DNA of 64,000 nt. Source: Terfezia claveryi. Its lineage: Eukaryota; Ascomycota; Pezizomycetes; Pezizales; Pezizaceae. The notes under the pieces are model-generated. The model ran no database searches and had not been told where the DNA came from. It saw only the letters and a list, made by a program, of their open reading frames with translations. The position numbers and the translations under genes are program-made. Shown in pieces: positions 9,795-23,018 of the stretch (positions are counted from its first letter, which is position 1; each line of letters begins with the position of its first letter). The stretch is taken from positions 558,001 to 622,000 of the forward strand of contig WHUX01000006.1 of NCBI GenBank assembly GCA_015179025.1, given 5' to 3'.

Positions 9795-11267
9795 TTATGT
9801 TGCTACATCTCCATTACCCTCGAGAACAAACCACCGCAGACTTTCATCAATATTTGCCCAATCTAGCTTTCCCCCAATCAGGACAATCTTGCCAGACACA
9901 TTGTCTCTTACCACCTCCACACCCTGTTCCGTGACGCTAAATATCTCGAAGACCTCCCGTACACCTTGGATAAGCATTACGCTTCCGTCCTCCCTGACCA
10001 CCCGACCTTTCAGCCGGTGTATGGCCGGAGTTTCACATTGCCTTCCGTTAGGAAGTGGTACCACATCTTCCCACAGGATGGAGCGGAGCCATGCGTCTAG
10101 AAGCTCCATCTGCGTCGCATTGAGTCTTGAGTCTATATGAGCTGCCACTGTGGAGATTGTCTATTCGCATGTTAATTTCAGAAGCTTGTGTTTTGCTGAA
10201 CGTGGGACCTACTGGATCGACCGTGCTTCCTATCATATTTTTTGCCTCCATTGATAAATTCCCGACATCTTTGTATGCTTTCAGATCCAACAGCCATTCT
10301 TCAAGGTTCTGTCTACCCAGAACGCCTCGCTCGGTGATAAAGACTTTTGCTAGACCGTTGATAGCTATTATCCTGTTGTTTACTTGGTAAAGCTGCTCCG
10401 GAGTCACCAGATCTGCTTTATTGATCAGGACCACATCTGCATGTGAGATTTGCAGATGCGCCGTCGTAGCGGTATCCTCACAATTCTCAGAGCCTGTGTC
10501 GGCTTTCTCGTCCAATGACCTCAGAATGTTGCTGGCATCAACAATTGTGACAATTCCGTCGAGATAGATTGTTGACCCTAAGCCATCGTCTAACCAGAAC
10601 AGAGGTGCTATATTCCCTGGATTTGCTAGCCCTGTAGTTTCCAGGAGAATGTAATCGAATTTTCCACGTCTTTCCATAAGATTTTCTATAGCTGCCACGC
10701 CATTATCTCTGCCAACCACCGCAATATTAGATACTAGTACTTATGTGCGGCTATATTGTCCAAACGTACTTCACTGAGCAACAAAGGCCTGTGGGATAAA
10801 TTAGCAACGTACGTCCACTCATGAGAATATAATATGCATACACCCATTGCCTAGCTCGAGCCACTCTTCCACCTGAGTGCCGTCCTCTTTGCTGATTGTG
10901 ATTTCCTTTTCGATATCCACCGCTAGCAATCCTACGATCAGTGGCTTCTGGCAGTCATTCACAACTAGTACTGCTTACAATCACCAAACTCTGTGTAATC
11001 GCAAACAGCGTTATTATAGCGTGTCGGAAGAGAGGGAGGAGGAGAGAATTATGGGGGTTACAAGCCATTCAAAATTACTGCAATCTTCTTGGAATGTTGC
11101 TCTGTCAATATGTAGTTTAGGAGCGTGGACTTTCCAGCACCCAGATAACCCGTGATAATGGTTATAGGCACTTTTGGAGATTCATCTTCTTCTGGCGCTG
11201 TGGCAAGCCCTACAGCATTGGCTTCCGTGTCAGCAGAAATGAGAGTCGGTATTTCGTCGTCGCTCAT
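9795..11267 (-). CDS. ZNG1: ZNG1/CBWD-type zinc-regulated GTPase metallochaperone (COG0523)
   Basis: CobW-family GTPase; the eukaryotic ZNG1 members deliver zinc to methionine aminopeptidase 1. Six exons: 11267-11066, 10990-10979 (12 nt), 10922-10842, 10788-10770 (19 nt), 10708-10213 and 10160-9795, giving about 391 residues (human about 395). Walker A is GYLGAGKST at residues 40-48. The joined exons give ILNEFGD, then ELGNGCLCCSVKDNG, which holds the family's metal-binding CxCC motif. Next come [15 protein letters not shown] (switch/Walker B), INKADL (G4) and a C-terminal CobW domain with RLKGRVV and GVREVFEI. Intron 1 starts with GC instead of GT (GCTTGT...CACAG), the only junction that gives NEFGD. 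The other donors are GTAAGC, GTATGC, GTACGT and GTAGGT. The gene is divergent from PNS1. Confidence 0.92.
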
Positions 11268-11673
11268 ATTAGGTGAAGAGAGGTCCTTGAGTTTAGTGAA
11301 GGGTAGGCCTGACTACTCGTAACAGAGCCGCTGACTTCCGACTTCCGGTCAACCCCCGTCTTGGCAGCGCTGTGCCCGAAAGAAGTATAGTCGTAATGGC
11401 GATTTCCATATTCGGTACTTACGTCATTGGCCAACGGAGGTTGTTGAAGAGCTCGTCTGGCCATTGGGCTAGTGTAGAAGTTAAATAATAGGTTTGAGTT
11501 GACGTTGGTGCCTTGCTGGTGAAGAATGACTTTGTACATACCGTGCCACGCCATCAACCGTACCGCTCCTCCTGTGTTCGTGTAAGCTTTTGAGATCGCG
11601 CTTCTCATTTCCTTCATTTCTATTTGTCCTCCTCGCTGGATCGTGGCCCATTCTCTACCCTTTACACAAAGAA
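11268..11673. promoter_or_regulatory. Divergent promoter between ZNG1 and PNS1
   Basis: 406 bp between divergent start codons. A pyrimidine-rich stretch (11600-11640) lies just upstream of the PNS1 start, as is common in fungal promoters. No specific binding site was identified. Confidence 0.4.
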
Positions 11674-13931
11674 ATGGCCTCCTACAATCCTCCAGCCGGC
11701 CAACCACCCATGAACGCCTACAGCGTGCCTCCAGGTCCTCCACCAAATAACACCCATGACTTCGCCGGCGCAGGTGATGCAGCAGACTATTATCAGGGTT
11801 ACGTCCCTCCACCGCCATATATGGGCCCTCCGGCTGCTGGTGGTAAGAATGAATATACGTTTGAGGAAAAGTTCGTAGTAAATAAGCCGAAGTACAATGA
11901 CGTTTGGGCTGGAATCCTGGTATGTAAAAGTAGTTAAGTCTGTCCTGTATCTGTAGTTGATACTGACTGCAACTGCGCTCTCGAAGTTTATTCTAGACAT
12001 CCTCGGGTTTGCTGCAGTCAGTGCTCTTTCGGTCAGAGGGTATACCACTACCCGCAGCACACAAGGTATGGATGATTCATCTGTATTTGAATTTTGAGCT
12101 AAAGTGAGTACCAGGGTCTGGGATATACGATGATAAGTCAAATGACTTTGGGGTATGAATTCGTTGTCCGATTTTAAGCTTGAAATTGCCTGACTGTCTC
12201 CATGCAGCTTTCAACCAATACCATCATTTTATTCATTATTGTGTTAGGGATGTCTTTCATTTTGGCGTGGGGTTATTTTCTCGCTGTAAGGGCGTTTACA
12301 AAACAATTCATCTATGCTACTGCGGTAGTCAAGTAAGCTTCATCCCCTTTTGATGAATTTTTGAGCTAACATGTTAGCAGTATTCTTGTTGGGCTTGGGA
12401 CTGCAGTTTACTACTTCACCAGGTATGAAGAAGATAAATCAAATGTTGGAATGAGGAATCTGACTCGATCACCGTGTACAGATATTACTATAGCGCAGCT
12501 ATTGTATTCTTAATTTTTGCGCTGTTTTATATAGTCTGTTTCTTGATATGGCGGTCTCGAATTCCTTTTGCTGTTCTCATGTTGCAGACAGGTGAGAATT
12601 TAATCATCATTCCTACACTGTTAGAAGGATTGACAACTTACTTCTGCCACTAGTAATGGATGTGGCTCGTAGATTTGGACATGTCTTTATGGTATCTTTC
12701 ATTGGGGGCATCGTAGCCCTATCCTTCGGCGCGTAAGTGCATCGCTATTATGTTATCAATAGCCATGACTAACATTTGGGATATTAGATGGTTTGCGGTG
12801 ACATTTGTAGCGGTTTATGCTAGGTATACGCCCTCGCTAGACAATCCAGCCTGCCGAGACGGAGGCTGTTCAAGGGCTCGGGTTATAGGGTTGTTGGTAT
12901 TCGTGACTTTCAGTGGTTATTGGATTACAGAGTAAGTTACCCTTAGTTTCTCTACCAATTTTCAAGGTCTAACATATCAGCAGATTCATTAAGAATGCAA
13001 TGCACATGACTGTATCTGGAGGTCAGAATCATGCCGCCCATACTGTTTTGCCATGACTGACTTGACTCGATCCGTAGTATATGGTTCCTGGTATTTCTGC
13101 TCCCAATCACCTGCAGGAATGCCGGAGCGACCCACACTGGGGGCCTTTAAACGCACTATGACCTACTCCTTTGGATCAGTTTCCTTAGGATCACTTATTG
13201 TCTCTCTAATTCAAATATTAAAACAAGCTGCTTCGATAGCACAACAAGAGAATGCTAGTGAGGGGAATATTTTTGCATGCGTGCTGTTTTGCATTTTGAG
13301 CTGTATCCTTAGCTTCGTTACGTGGGCAGTCCAATATTTCAACCACTATGTGAGTTCTTATACCAATGTAATGCTGTCATATTCCCTAACCTCATATAGG
13401 CGTACTCTTTGATTGCCCTTTATGGTAAGGCATACATTCCGGCAGCTAAAGAGACTTGGCATATGGTGAAAGATAGAGGCTTTGATGCACTCATAAACGA
13501 TGCATTGGTATGGTTTTATACGCCATCTAACGCAAAGAATTGTATGTTGACAAATGTGCGATATAGGTTGATCCGATTCTCACTATGGGTTCTGTCCTTA
13601 TTGGCTATCTTAGTGCTCTCTTAGCATACCTTTATTTGCAATTTACCAATCCTATGTATAATAGGGACGGTGAGTTTCGTCCTATTATACCCAATCACCA
13701 CCAGTTTCTAATCACCTTATAGGCGCCTTCACACCCGTGGTTCTCGCGTTCGCGTTCTTGGTTGGACTTCAGATGGGAAACATTATTTTGAACCCACTCA
13801 AGAGCGGAGTCTCCACACTTTTCGTCGCTATGGCCTGGGATCCAATGGTTTTGAAGCGGGATCATGGAGAGCTATATGCGCGTATGATCCAAGTATATCC
13901 GCGGGCACAATACGCTTTATCCAGGGTTTGA
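11674..13931 (+). CDS. PNS1: PNS1, choline-transporter-like (CTL/SLC44) membrane protein
   Basis: Polytopic plasma-membrane protein of the CTL family; yeast Pns1 has no firmly proven substrate. Thirteen exons: 11674-11919, 11987-12065, 12115-12152, 12208-12332, 12381-12422, 12482-12591, 12654-12732, 12788-12931, 12984-13021, 13078-13349, 13400-13507, 13567-13669 and 13723-13931. All phases agree, giving 530 residues (yeast 539). The N-terminus is a Pro/Tyr-rich cytosolic tail (PPPPYMGPP). A first membrane span follows at FILDILGFAAVSALSVRGY, then about nine more, including STNTIILFIIVLGMSF and RYYYSAAIVFLIFALFY. Family hallmarks are GVYGSWYF, YFNHYAYSLIALYGKAY, the ALVDPILTMGSVLIGY loop and the C-terminal AWDPMVLKRDHGELYARM. 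Introns are 49-67 bp except one of about 49 and one of 50 bp at the extremes. Exon 5 could begin three bases earlier. Confidence 0.93.
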
Positions 13932-14514
13932 AATTATACTATTCCCAAGTCGCTGTACGATGTTATGATTTTGTTTTGATGATTCTGTCCACATTTCTTT
14001 ATGGTCGTGTTTTTAGTATTAATTGAGTTCTGTTATATAATACCTCACGTGTACGCATCTCATGTAACCAAGACCTGAGGGACGGTTACTGTATCCCTAT
14101 AGTCTCCATATCCTGTGGTTTGATATGGCCAAGCTTGGGATATTGAGGTGCCATTGTTTTCGTAAAGTGCGAGGTGCGTGCGTGTCTTGGGAACTTTGGT
14201 TCCTCAGTTGCAATCACCATCATAATTGCCTCATTTAATCTTTGGTTTGTTCTTTATCTATATATTTACTTTTGTTTGATTTTTCTCCTCAGTATTTCAC
14301 TTGGACTTCAAGTAGGACTGATGTTGATCTCACATCCAGAAGGACATGCAGTGCAGTCTTATCGGGCATCTCGACTGGCATCTCGACCGGCATCTGCAGC
14401 TTAGCAACTCAGGACGACAATCCCTGCTTACACACAACGTCCACATGATTTAAGGCGCTGATTCTCTGGGCAGATGGAGCCCCATACCAAGTTCATATAT
14501 CAGAACTCACACCC
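13932..14514. other. Short intergenic gap, PNS1 3' side and S33 peptidase promoter
   Basis: 583 bp between two plus-strand genes. A triplicated CATCTCGAC-like segment occurs near 14368-14395. No further gene is seen. Confidence 0.5.
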
Positions 14515-16601
14515 ATGGAATTGACGACCGCCATTTCGAAAGGTGATAAAAACACCCAGTTGAAACCGTTTATGGGCGGAATGTCCTACGGCGCAAGATC
14601 GAGGTCGAGGATGGTGGTGCTATTGGGCATTGGTGCGGTGGTCATGGGTGCATTTTATACTGCGTCGTGGGTACCGTCGGGTATGAGCCGGGGACATGGC
14701 GCTGGTCTGGGCGATGTGGATTCTGAGTGGGGCTCTAGTGACTTAAATTGGGGTTCTGTACGTATACTGTTCCCTCGAGTGGGAGGTTACGAGGTTGTGC
14801 ATCAGGAGCCTGACCACTGTAACCTATCAAATAGATATCACCCTCTACCAAGCTCACCTATCATCCCTGCTTCTCCGGTTATCAATGCGCCCGTCTCTCC
14901 GTGCCCCTCGACCATATTGATTCTACGAACCCCAACCAAGCACACATCGCTATTGTCAAGCTTCCCGCCGCCATCCCAGAGTCTGACCCCTTGTGGGGTG
15001 GGCCCATCTTGCTCAACCCTGGTGGGCCTGGCGGTTCGGGGGTTGGATTTTCTCTACAAGTTGGCCCATCAATCCAAAAAATTGTTGGAGAAAAATACTC
15101 CATAATTGGGTTCGACCCCCGGGGAGTAAACAATAGCATCCCTCAGATATCCTGCTTTGCAAACCCTGTGGAACGAAAAGTATGGCACGCGAAGGGTGGA
15201 GGAAGGGTGCTCAATTCCAGTGGAGCATCGGGCCGAGAGTCCCAATCGGTGGAGTTGGGAGAATTTTACGCCCGCGCTACGATTCTAGCAGGACTTTGTA
15301 ATGAAGAGAACGGACAAAGTGTAGAATATCTAGGGACCCCGAGCACAGCGCGAGACATGCGTATCATAACCGCAGCGGAGTGGGAGGGTAAAGTCGACAA
15401 TAAGGGGAACCCCCGTACGAAGGGGCTACAGTATTGGGGGTTTAGTTACGGGAGTATATTGGGCATCACATTTGCTGCGATGTTTCCTGACGACGTGGAA
15501 AGGATAGTTGTGGATGGTGTGATGGGAACACCGGACTATTATGCCACTGAGTGGAGCACAAATTTATATGATACAGATACTGTCATGGATTCATTCTACG
15601 AGTATTGTTCGCTTGCAGGACCACTCCGCTGCCTTTTCCATACCGGGAAAACACCACAAGACGTGCGCACTCGTCTAGAGCGCCTTTTAGATTCGGTGAA
15701 GCGGGACCCGGTCCCTGCTGTGCTTCGGAACAAAAATGGAGCGATCACCGAAGGCAATGGTCTGCAGCCCGATCTAATTACCTACAGTGACCTTAAGAAC
15801 ATCATTTTTATCTCATTGTACCAGCCGCTCACAAGGTTCCCTATTCTTGCTCGGCTTCTTGCGGCTGTTGAGGCTCGGGAGCCCACAGCGCTTGCAGAAC
15901 ACAGTGATATATTTGACATAAAACCACGAATCACCTGTCCCGCCAGCTCTCCGACAGGCCCCAGACCCTCTCTACCTTTGCCCCCAGATGATCTGCATGC
16001 CCGCGAGGCAACCCCAGCCATTCTCTGCGGGGACGGGACGCCGATTCCGTCCACTACCACCCCACGGGACTTTCTCAGCTATGTTTTCAAACTCCGCGAG
16101 CAGAGCACCACCTCTGGTGATGTGTGGTCCCAAATTCGGCTTTCGTGCATGGGTTGGAAAGGGCAAGCGAAGGAGAAACCACCAAGAATTCTTACGCAAC
16201 CTGCTGCACCACCGCGAGGTAAAAGGTTGAAGCCGAGAAATCCGGTGTTGCTAGTGAGCACAGATCGAGACCCAGCAACACCAATGCGCAACGCATGGCT
16301 GATGAAGGACTGGTTTGAGGATGGGAAGGCGGGAGTGCTGATACAGGAGGGGCTTGGGCACTGTAGTGTTAATTCGCCGAGTGAGTGCGCGGCAGCGAAA
16401 GTGAGAGCTTACTTTAACGATGGGAAAGTGCCTAAAGGGGGGGAGGGGGCGAAGGGGGAGGGGTGGTGTGAGATGCAGGCGAGGCCTTTTCTGGGACGGA
16501 TTGAGACAAAGGGATACCAGAAAGGAGAGGGACTTGCTGAGAGCATGGAGGTGGTGGGAGGAGCGGTAGCGCATTTTGGTAGTGTTGGGCTAGGTTTCTA
16601 A
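14515..16601 (+). CDS. Membrane-anchored alpha/beta-hydrolase, TAP-like peptidase family S33
   Basis: Predicted serine exopeptidase of the tripeptidyl-aminopeptidase (TAP) type. Exon 1 is 14515-14757 and exon 2 is 14835-16601, with a 77-bp intron (GTACGT...AATAG), giving 669 residues. Residues 33-50 form one hydrophobic span after a basic start, suggesting a type II membrane anchor or uncleaved signal. After the junction the sequence reads STKLTYHPCFSGYQCARLSV, typical of this family. The oxyanion segment is NPGGPGGSGVGF near residue 142, the nucleophile elbow is YWGFSYGS with Ser about 285, and the C-terminal TAP domain has LLVSTDRDPATPMRNA (Asp) and GLGHCSVNSPS (His). All three catalytic residues are present. 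The substrate cannot be read from sequence. The downstream flank is 4.8 kb without a gene. Confidence 0.88.
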
Positions 16602-18235
16602 ACCTACTTTGTTTCTGGGCTCAAGTCCACGTGGCTGTCCCCTCGCAGTGGAGACCTCTTTTCTGTAAAGGTGTGGCAAGCCGTCTCCATACCAGAATAT
16701 AATACAGCGAATGCAAGATTCCCTTGGTATATGTTGTTCAAGCAAGTTGAGGGTAATTCATCTCCAGTTAATATTATAGTATTGGGGAAACAATAATATT
16801 GGCGAACAGATCGGTTCTTTTTTGTGGTTTACCCCAGTTCCTCAGTGGCTCCAATATAAGGGTGAGGCGTATACCAGTATCATAAGTCTACGGCGTAGGC
16901 TCTTATGATTAGTTGCATTATTCCGAAACCCTCCATTGAAGCTTATTTCCATTCCCACCTCCCCCCCCCCCCCCCCCCGGGTAGACAAGAACCGGGGCGC
17001 CATAACTGTTTGTATAAATGATATTGTGGAGAAACGCTGCGCCCCGTTGCCGCCTGGAACTCTAAGGATGCCGTGTAACCCTCCTATAGCGAAAACCTAC
17101 TCGGGTTCAGACATATGATTGAACTGCTCTCCCTCGCCTACGCGGGTGGCCTAAAAACTTACTGGAGAGAAGGTTATACGTGCACGTGATTGGCCATGGT
17201 TCGACCTCCTTCCGCTTTACCGACGGCGTGCCACTCTCTGCACGCAGCCACATATCCAATACCCTTCCTTACCTACATGGGCTAGGTAGGCGGCTTGCCA
17301 TTCTAAGCGCGAGTTTCTTTTTCGGGGGGAAGGGCGAGATCGAGGGCAGGATATTAATTTGGTGTACAAGTTACATGTACGTTAACTTACACGGATATAA
17401 TCAGCGTGGATGGCTGAAACACATCATTTCTTATTTTGGCGAGCCCTTGATATTGGCGAGCCTTCGAGCTATTTCATATTGTGAGAAAAACCGGGCCGCG
17501 GATAAAAAGCCTAGGGGCAATCCTACCAAGGGGGGCATATTTGGAGGAGGGGAGTTAGCTTTTTGATCCTTCACATATGTTGGTGTCGTTAATCTATTCT
17601 GCTCGATATATCATATCGTGTGGTATCTAGATCCTTACTGAAAGTATATGGAAACGCTGGATGCGAAAGCGCGCGGATTAGCATAATAATTCTAGTATGT
17701 TTTTACGAGTTGTATCGGTAGTTACTTCCCCTTGGTTTAGTAAACGTTTCTTGAGAATTTCGATGATATGTACAAGCAGTTCTGTGGTCTTGGCACCGTA
17801 ATTTTTTGTATGTACAGTACATAAAACTGCTATATAGAGCTAAGTAGTTCTGGCCCTAAACCCTAAGAGAAGTATGCATATACTGTATTTCCCCTCAACG
17901 GATGGATCGCATTCCTCACTACTCGCCATATGCTTGCGTCAAAGTTGGAGAGAGCCACTTGTCCCAAATTTCGAACAGTCTATGCGCCGCACGCCCTAGT
18001 GTTACCGCACCACTTTCTCAAGGCCCACAGCTCTCCTCAGCGAGCTCCCATGCCTTCGCCCAAGAAGATACCAGTCTTTTGACGAGCTACGTTTCTCTCA
18101 AGGACATCTTCTGTGTTTGTTGCAACCTGCAGCTGCATAACATGTATCTATGCGTCTCGATCCATATATGCATATAAATCCTCAGGCTAGCGCGCATGTG
18201 CACATCACAACAACCCATTCCTTCCTGAATGCATA

Positions 18236-18275
<40 letters not shown>

Positions 18276-21200
18276 CGAGGCGTTTTTCAGATTCTACTGT
18301 ACTTACATGATTACCCAGTTTAGAAACTGACGCAGTCGACATCTTTTACCGAATTTTTTTTTTCCAGCAAGCATTCGTGACAATCTGAGGAATTTTGTAT
18401 CCAACGTAAAGTACTTACGGTACCAAAGGCCCGTTTTGTGGTAGCATACTTAGGTATGTGGAAGGGTATTGGTATACAACAAGCAAGGTAAGCCAGCTTG
18501 AACTTCGTTCATGGGATCATTGCATGCACTACGGGATATTGTGCGAAACAAACGAAAAATTAAAAATTAAAAAAAAAATATATATATATTAAAGTCAACC
18601 CTCATTCGAAACAACTAGTCCATATTGAATAGAAAGTATATTTAAACCTCGACAGTAACTACACCGGTAACCCCCGTGTCTGACCTCGCACTCCGTACCG
18701 TACTGGACGGTTCGAATGGGGGAATATAAACTTACCTAATGTACGGATCCGGAGGCCGGGAGGGAAAGTCATAAAGCAATCCTTTGCCAACTCTTAACAT
18801 TGGCTCAATATATTGAGCTAGTAGAGTAGAAATATAAATTCACATGTCACATCATATTGACAACCCTCTGTGATTTGGCAGTGAGGCTCTCTATAATTAT
18901 AAACTTGACGAAAAAATTGAAAGATCTCCTCCTTCACCTGACAAAATGTGACTTCTTACTGGTATATACAGTACACCATATATTAGAGTAAGTTTAGTTG
19001 GGAAAAATAAAAATAAAAATAAAAATAAAACTTGTTTGAGCAATGTACTTCTCTTGGTTTTTTTTTTTTTTTACAGATCAGCTACCTACATAGTTACAGT
19101 ACCCTAGGAGCGTTTTATTTGTATATTCGAAAGTTTTCGTTTCCCTGAAGTTTTTATATGAGGCCCCCTTTCCCATTCCCACCCACCCACTCGACCCTTG
19201 CCTTAAGTCTAATTTCCGGTTCCATGTATTTCCTCAAGACAGGGCATACAGTATCAAAGTTATATAACGCAGGTTCATCAGGGAAAAATCTGATATCATA
19301 TTGATCGACACATGGATCATGTAAACGAACCTCCCAACACCTGGGTCTGCAGCATCATTACCTACCTATCCCCAATTAAAACCCCGCAGGGTGAGGTTAT
19401 CATGACGTCTGATTCGTTGTGGTGTAAGTTTCTCAGAAAAATCGATAACATCCCTCTTGGGTCTATTCGGCCCGAAGTTTACTTGTTTGGACGAGGGATA
19501 TACTAAGATTACTCTGTACTGCAAGCAGATAACTACTAAAAATGCCTGGTAAGTTAAACAACGAAGCCAAAGACGGAAAACATCGCCCTTATCAAAAGCC
19601 CCCCAGCTCGCACACGGAAGCGAGTGTGCATGGTTGTATAAATGGAACCGAAATCGACATAATATTTACCAACCAGGACTAATGTTTATTTACATGCGTC
19701 TCATACTTATCCTGGCTACCTAAGCTCTTATTGCACGTGATGTTGAATATATGCAGATACAAACGGTATATACATCGGGACTTCAGGTTATGAATTTTAT
19801 TGCAAGTATCCCGTATACTGCCGGATAGCTTCGGGATTCCAATGTCCAACCAGACTACTGTACCATTGCCGGTCAGCAATGCTGACCCTTTCTTACATAA
19901 CGTCACCAGGACCATCATGCTGTAAGTTAGTAAGAATTAGTGGCCACACATAGCTGACATGTAAATAATTCACCCAGTCTGGTTATATCCTCCCACTCTC
20001 AAGCTTATCAGTCCCAGTAGCTTCCCATGCTCGTCTGATTGGCACAACATAACTCCCCACCCGAGCTCGAGAGCAGTTTGGTTGGCTTTCCCTCAGGCTA
20101 ACCAGTCGGACTGATCCCTCAGCCTTAGGACGGTTATAATTCATGCATGTTGACGGGTGAACCCCAAATTGCAACTGCCTCCAACCAGACTAACTGCTTG
20201 CATGTACGGATAACACTTCCCGACATAAGGCAGATAGGAACCGGGTGGGACTTGCAAAGTCATTGTAGCAAATTAGCGCACTGCCGGTTGGCTTCTCGCA
20301 GGATCGCCAACACATGCGCATCTATTTTAGCCCCGTCTTCAGACGGGTTTAAATTCCTTTCAACGCACTGAGAGCTGCTCGTGTTGATTCGTTAGAAGTA
20401 ACCTCAGCAGTCTGTTTGCATACCCTAAAGTGCTGCACCCCACGGCCAAGCCCAATTTCAAAGGGTCCCAGGGTCCGGTTACACTCTATAAATATTTATT
20501 GAATGCAACTTAACCCCAGTCTCGCAATGTTGGTAGTAGGGGTAGTGTACAGCCATCTGCACCCCAGGAAACATATCAACCACATGCATCCATAGGATTC
20601 TCCCCCACATTCTTGCACGTTTTCTCTCTAGTGAGCAGCCTTCCTCATCCTCATCACTTCCAATAGTATAGACTATAGAGCCTCGCTGTAGCCTAAGCTA
20701 TATGTGGGCACTATAAAGAACCAATATAGCATCCTATCCAGTGGACCCGCAATGCCGAAAAAACATCTTTTAAATCCAAAAGTGCGAACCATTGATATGC
20801 AGCTGTAAGAGAAATAATCCACGTGCACCATTTCGATGAACGAGAACAGGTGTATGTGCACAAACGAACAACCCCCAACAAGGGTGCATGAGCCTAGCCT
20901 TCCCCTCCCCCAGCAAAAAGCAAAATATATCAAAAATAACGGTGACTCTTAGACGGCGAAATTCGTATCTGTCAAAACCATCACTTTCTGCTTCCGGTAT
21001 TTCATAGTATTAAAAAAAAAAATAGGAAGGATGTGAAAAAAACAGCTCGTTTGTTTAAACAGATAGTAATATGAATACTAATAATTGCAGACAAATACAA
21101 AAAGCCTCCATATTACTCACTGAAGAAACAAAGTTACTAAACCAACAGATTGAACAGGATAGATGAGAAATCCTGAAATAGTGCCAACAACGTATATGGA

Positions 21201-21417
21201 TCCCATCAAAAAGGTACCTCCGTGATATCTTTCTTAAGAAACAGAAGTAAAAGTAGTGATTAATGACGTTAGACGATCTGTCCGTCAGACAAGAGCAGAG
21301 GCCATGAATGATTCATGGCTAAAATAAAAACACCAAATACTCCATGAACCCGAAATGCATGGTTTTGTAAATCCGGCTCCTCGTCATATCGTACCTTCAT
21401 TGCTTCCCTTACTGAGC
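16602..21417. other. 4.8 kb gene-free stretch
   Basis: AT-rich DNA with homopolymers: 18 C at 16961-16978, 38 T at 18238-18275, and AAAAT repeats near 19005-19030. Several copies of an AACCAGACTA motif, the reverse of AGTCTGGTT seen elsewhere, occur around 19846 and 20183. A 128-residue frame at 17180-17566 has no motif or spliced continuation. No gene is supported. Confidence 0.5.
18238..18275. repeat. T38 homopolymer
   Basis: Thirty-eight consecutive T. It could be the tail of a retroposed element on the minus strand, but no element body was recognised next to it. Confidence 0.85.
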
Positions 21418-23018
21418 TTAATCCGATCGTTTTCTTTTATGCGCCGCTCGTTGCTGCTGTTGAGCGGTATCGTAATCTGTCACACCGTCCACATGGGACT
21501 GGCCACCGACAGCCTCGTTCACAGTCGACTGATCTATTCTTACTGCTGAACCGCTTTCGAGTTCGCTACCGCCAGCTCCGTCATGGTGCTCCTGGTCCCT
21601 AGGTGGAGTTAACACTGGTTCTGATCCATCTGGCTCGAATCGTGCGAATTGTACCATATCTTCGTTGATGCCTCTTAAACACCAGGCGAACACCGCTACT
21701 TGACGGATGCTATCCATGAAATCTGCGGCTGCAGGGCCGCCGGGACCATTTCCAACGGCTTGATTGGGGGGGTGGTATGGAAGCCTTGCCCAAGGAGAAG
21801 CAAAAAAACCCATTCGAGGATCAGAAAACGGGATTATCGGTCTAGCTCGCCTAAGCACAACTACTAATCCGTCAGAGGTGCAGGAAACAACGGCTTCGAC
21901 CTCTGGGCCACGGCTTGCGGGTAGAATGCTATTTAAGAGGCTCGTCCTGGATATTGAATGAGAGCTTGAGTAGTATTGGTCATTATCCTCCTCCCCTTCA
22001 TCTGGATGATCCCCATCATCTCGCTCCTCTTCTTCCTCATCGCTTGTCATAATAGTGTAACTGTTAGCATCAGCATCCTCAGGCTCAGGTGCCTGTGTTG
22101 ACGTTGATTCCCTTGCATGTATGTCTGGATTGCTTCTACCACGTCTTGCACGCGGCGAACCGGACCTTCTCTGTCTCCTTCGATGAGGTCCGTGCCGATC
22201 ATCCAGCTCTACATCTGTTATCCGAGGATCTCGAGCGAAAAATCGAAGGTATGCTATTGAATCATTTTCTTTCGCGCGCTCGAGGGCTTCTACTGCATCC
22301 TGCAAACATCCTGGTGATATAAACTCAAAAAAACTCATGCCAACCGCCTGTTGCGGTGGGAAATCCAATATATCCATTAGTATGTTAGTTGCATATAGGA
22401 TTGTTAAAGTTCGGGTAAAGCGGTTAAGGATAAGGCAGGCGCGAGGCTCATGTTGCCCTGCCTGAGGTGTACTGAATTTCGGTGACAAGTGAGCCAACAT
22501 GTGGTAACGTGGATCGCGTGGTGATGAGGAGAATGCACGCCGGATATACGGTGCTTTCAGAGCACGTTCTGCTTAGATGTGTTAGTGCTTGATGGGCCCA
22601 GGTCCCACAGGTTTATACTGACCGTGGCTCTTATTTGTCTGTCGATACACACTGGTGGCCGCAACTACTACAGAATATACCACTGTAAAGACAATCTCAC
22701 AGCAGATGTAATTCCCCGCTTTACTCTTGAGTCGACAATACGCTAACACGGCAGCCTTATCCATCTCAACCCCTCTACCATGGAATGTTTGTGCGAAGGG
22801 CATCTCCTCGGGGTGGAAGTATGAGAATAGTGATTTTCCCACGACTTCATGCGGTTCATAGCCCAAGACATCTGAGATGGAGTCCGAAGCGTAGACAAGT
22901 CTGGCCTCTAGAAAGAGCAATTACCGTCAGCTACCTATTATGAATATCGCTCTTCGCAAGATTAGAATCAGTCATTACCAGTTGAGAGATCATGCATTGA
23001 GATAAAAGTGATGTCCAT
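21418..23018 (-). CDS. Two-PAS-domain protein of a fungal-specific type
   Basis: Exons 23018-22979, 22907-22623 and 22568-21418 give 491 residues; introns are GTAATG...TCTAG and GTCAGT...AAGCAG with CACTAAC. The first PAS domain covers residues 1-105: MDITFISMHDLSTEARLVYA, SDVLGYEPHEVVGKSLFSYF, HPEEMPFA, and a sheet ending EIVFTVVYSVVVAATSVY. A second PAS-like region follows the conserved linker AFSSSPRDPRYHML: HEPRACLILNRFTRTLTILY, NILMDILDFPPQQAVG, then ALERAKENDSIAYLRFF. The rest is acidic (DEEEEERDDGD), with a conserved block near SCTSDGLVVVLRRARP and a basic C-terminus (KRKRSD) that could be an NLS. I recognise the family as common in filamentous ascomycetes but know of no proven function. 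The LOV photoreceptor cysteine motif is not visible, so a light-sensing role is not supported. Confidence 0.82.

Noticed and set aside
21418..23018. Photoreceptor (LOV) assignment for the PAS protein
   Set aside because: The LOV cysteine motif (GRNCRFLQ type) is not present in either PAS region.
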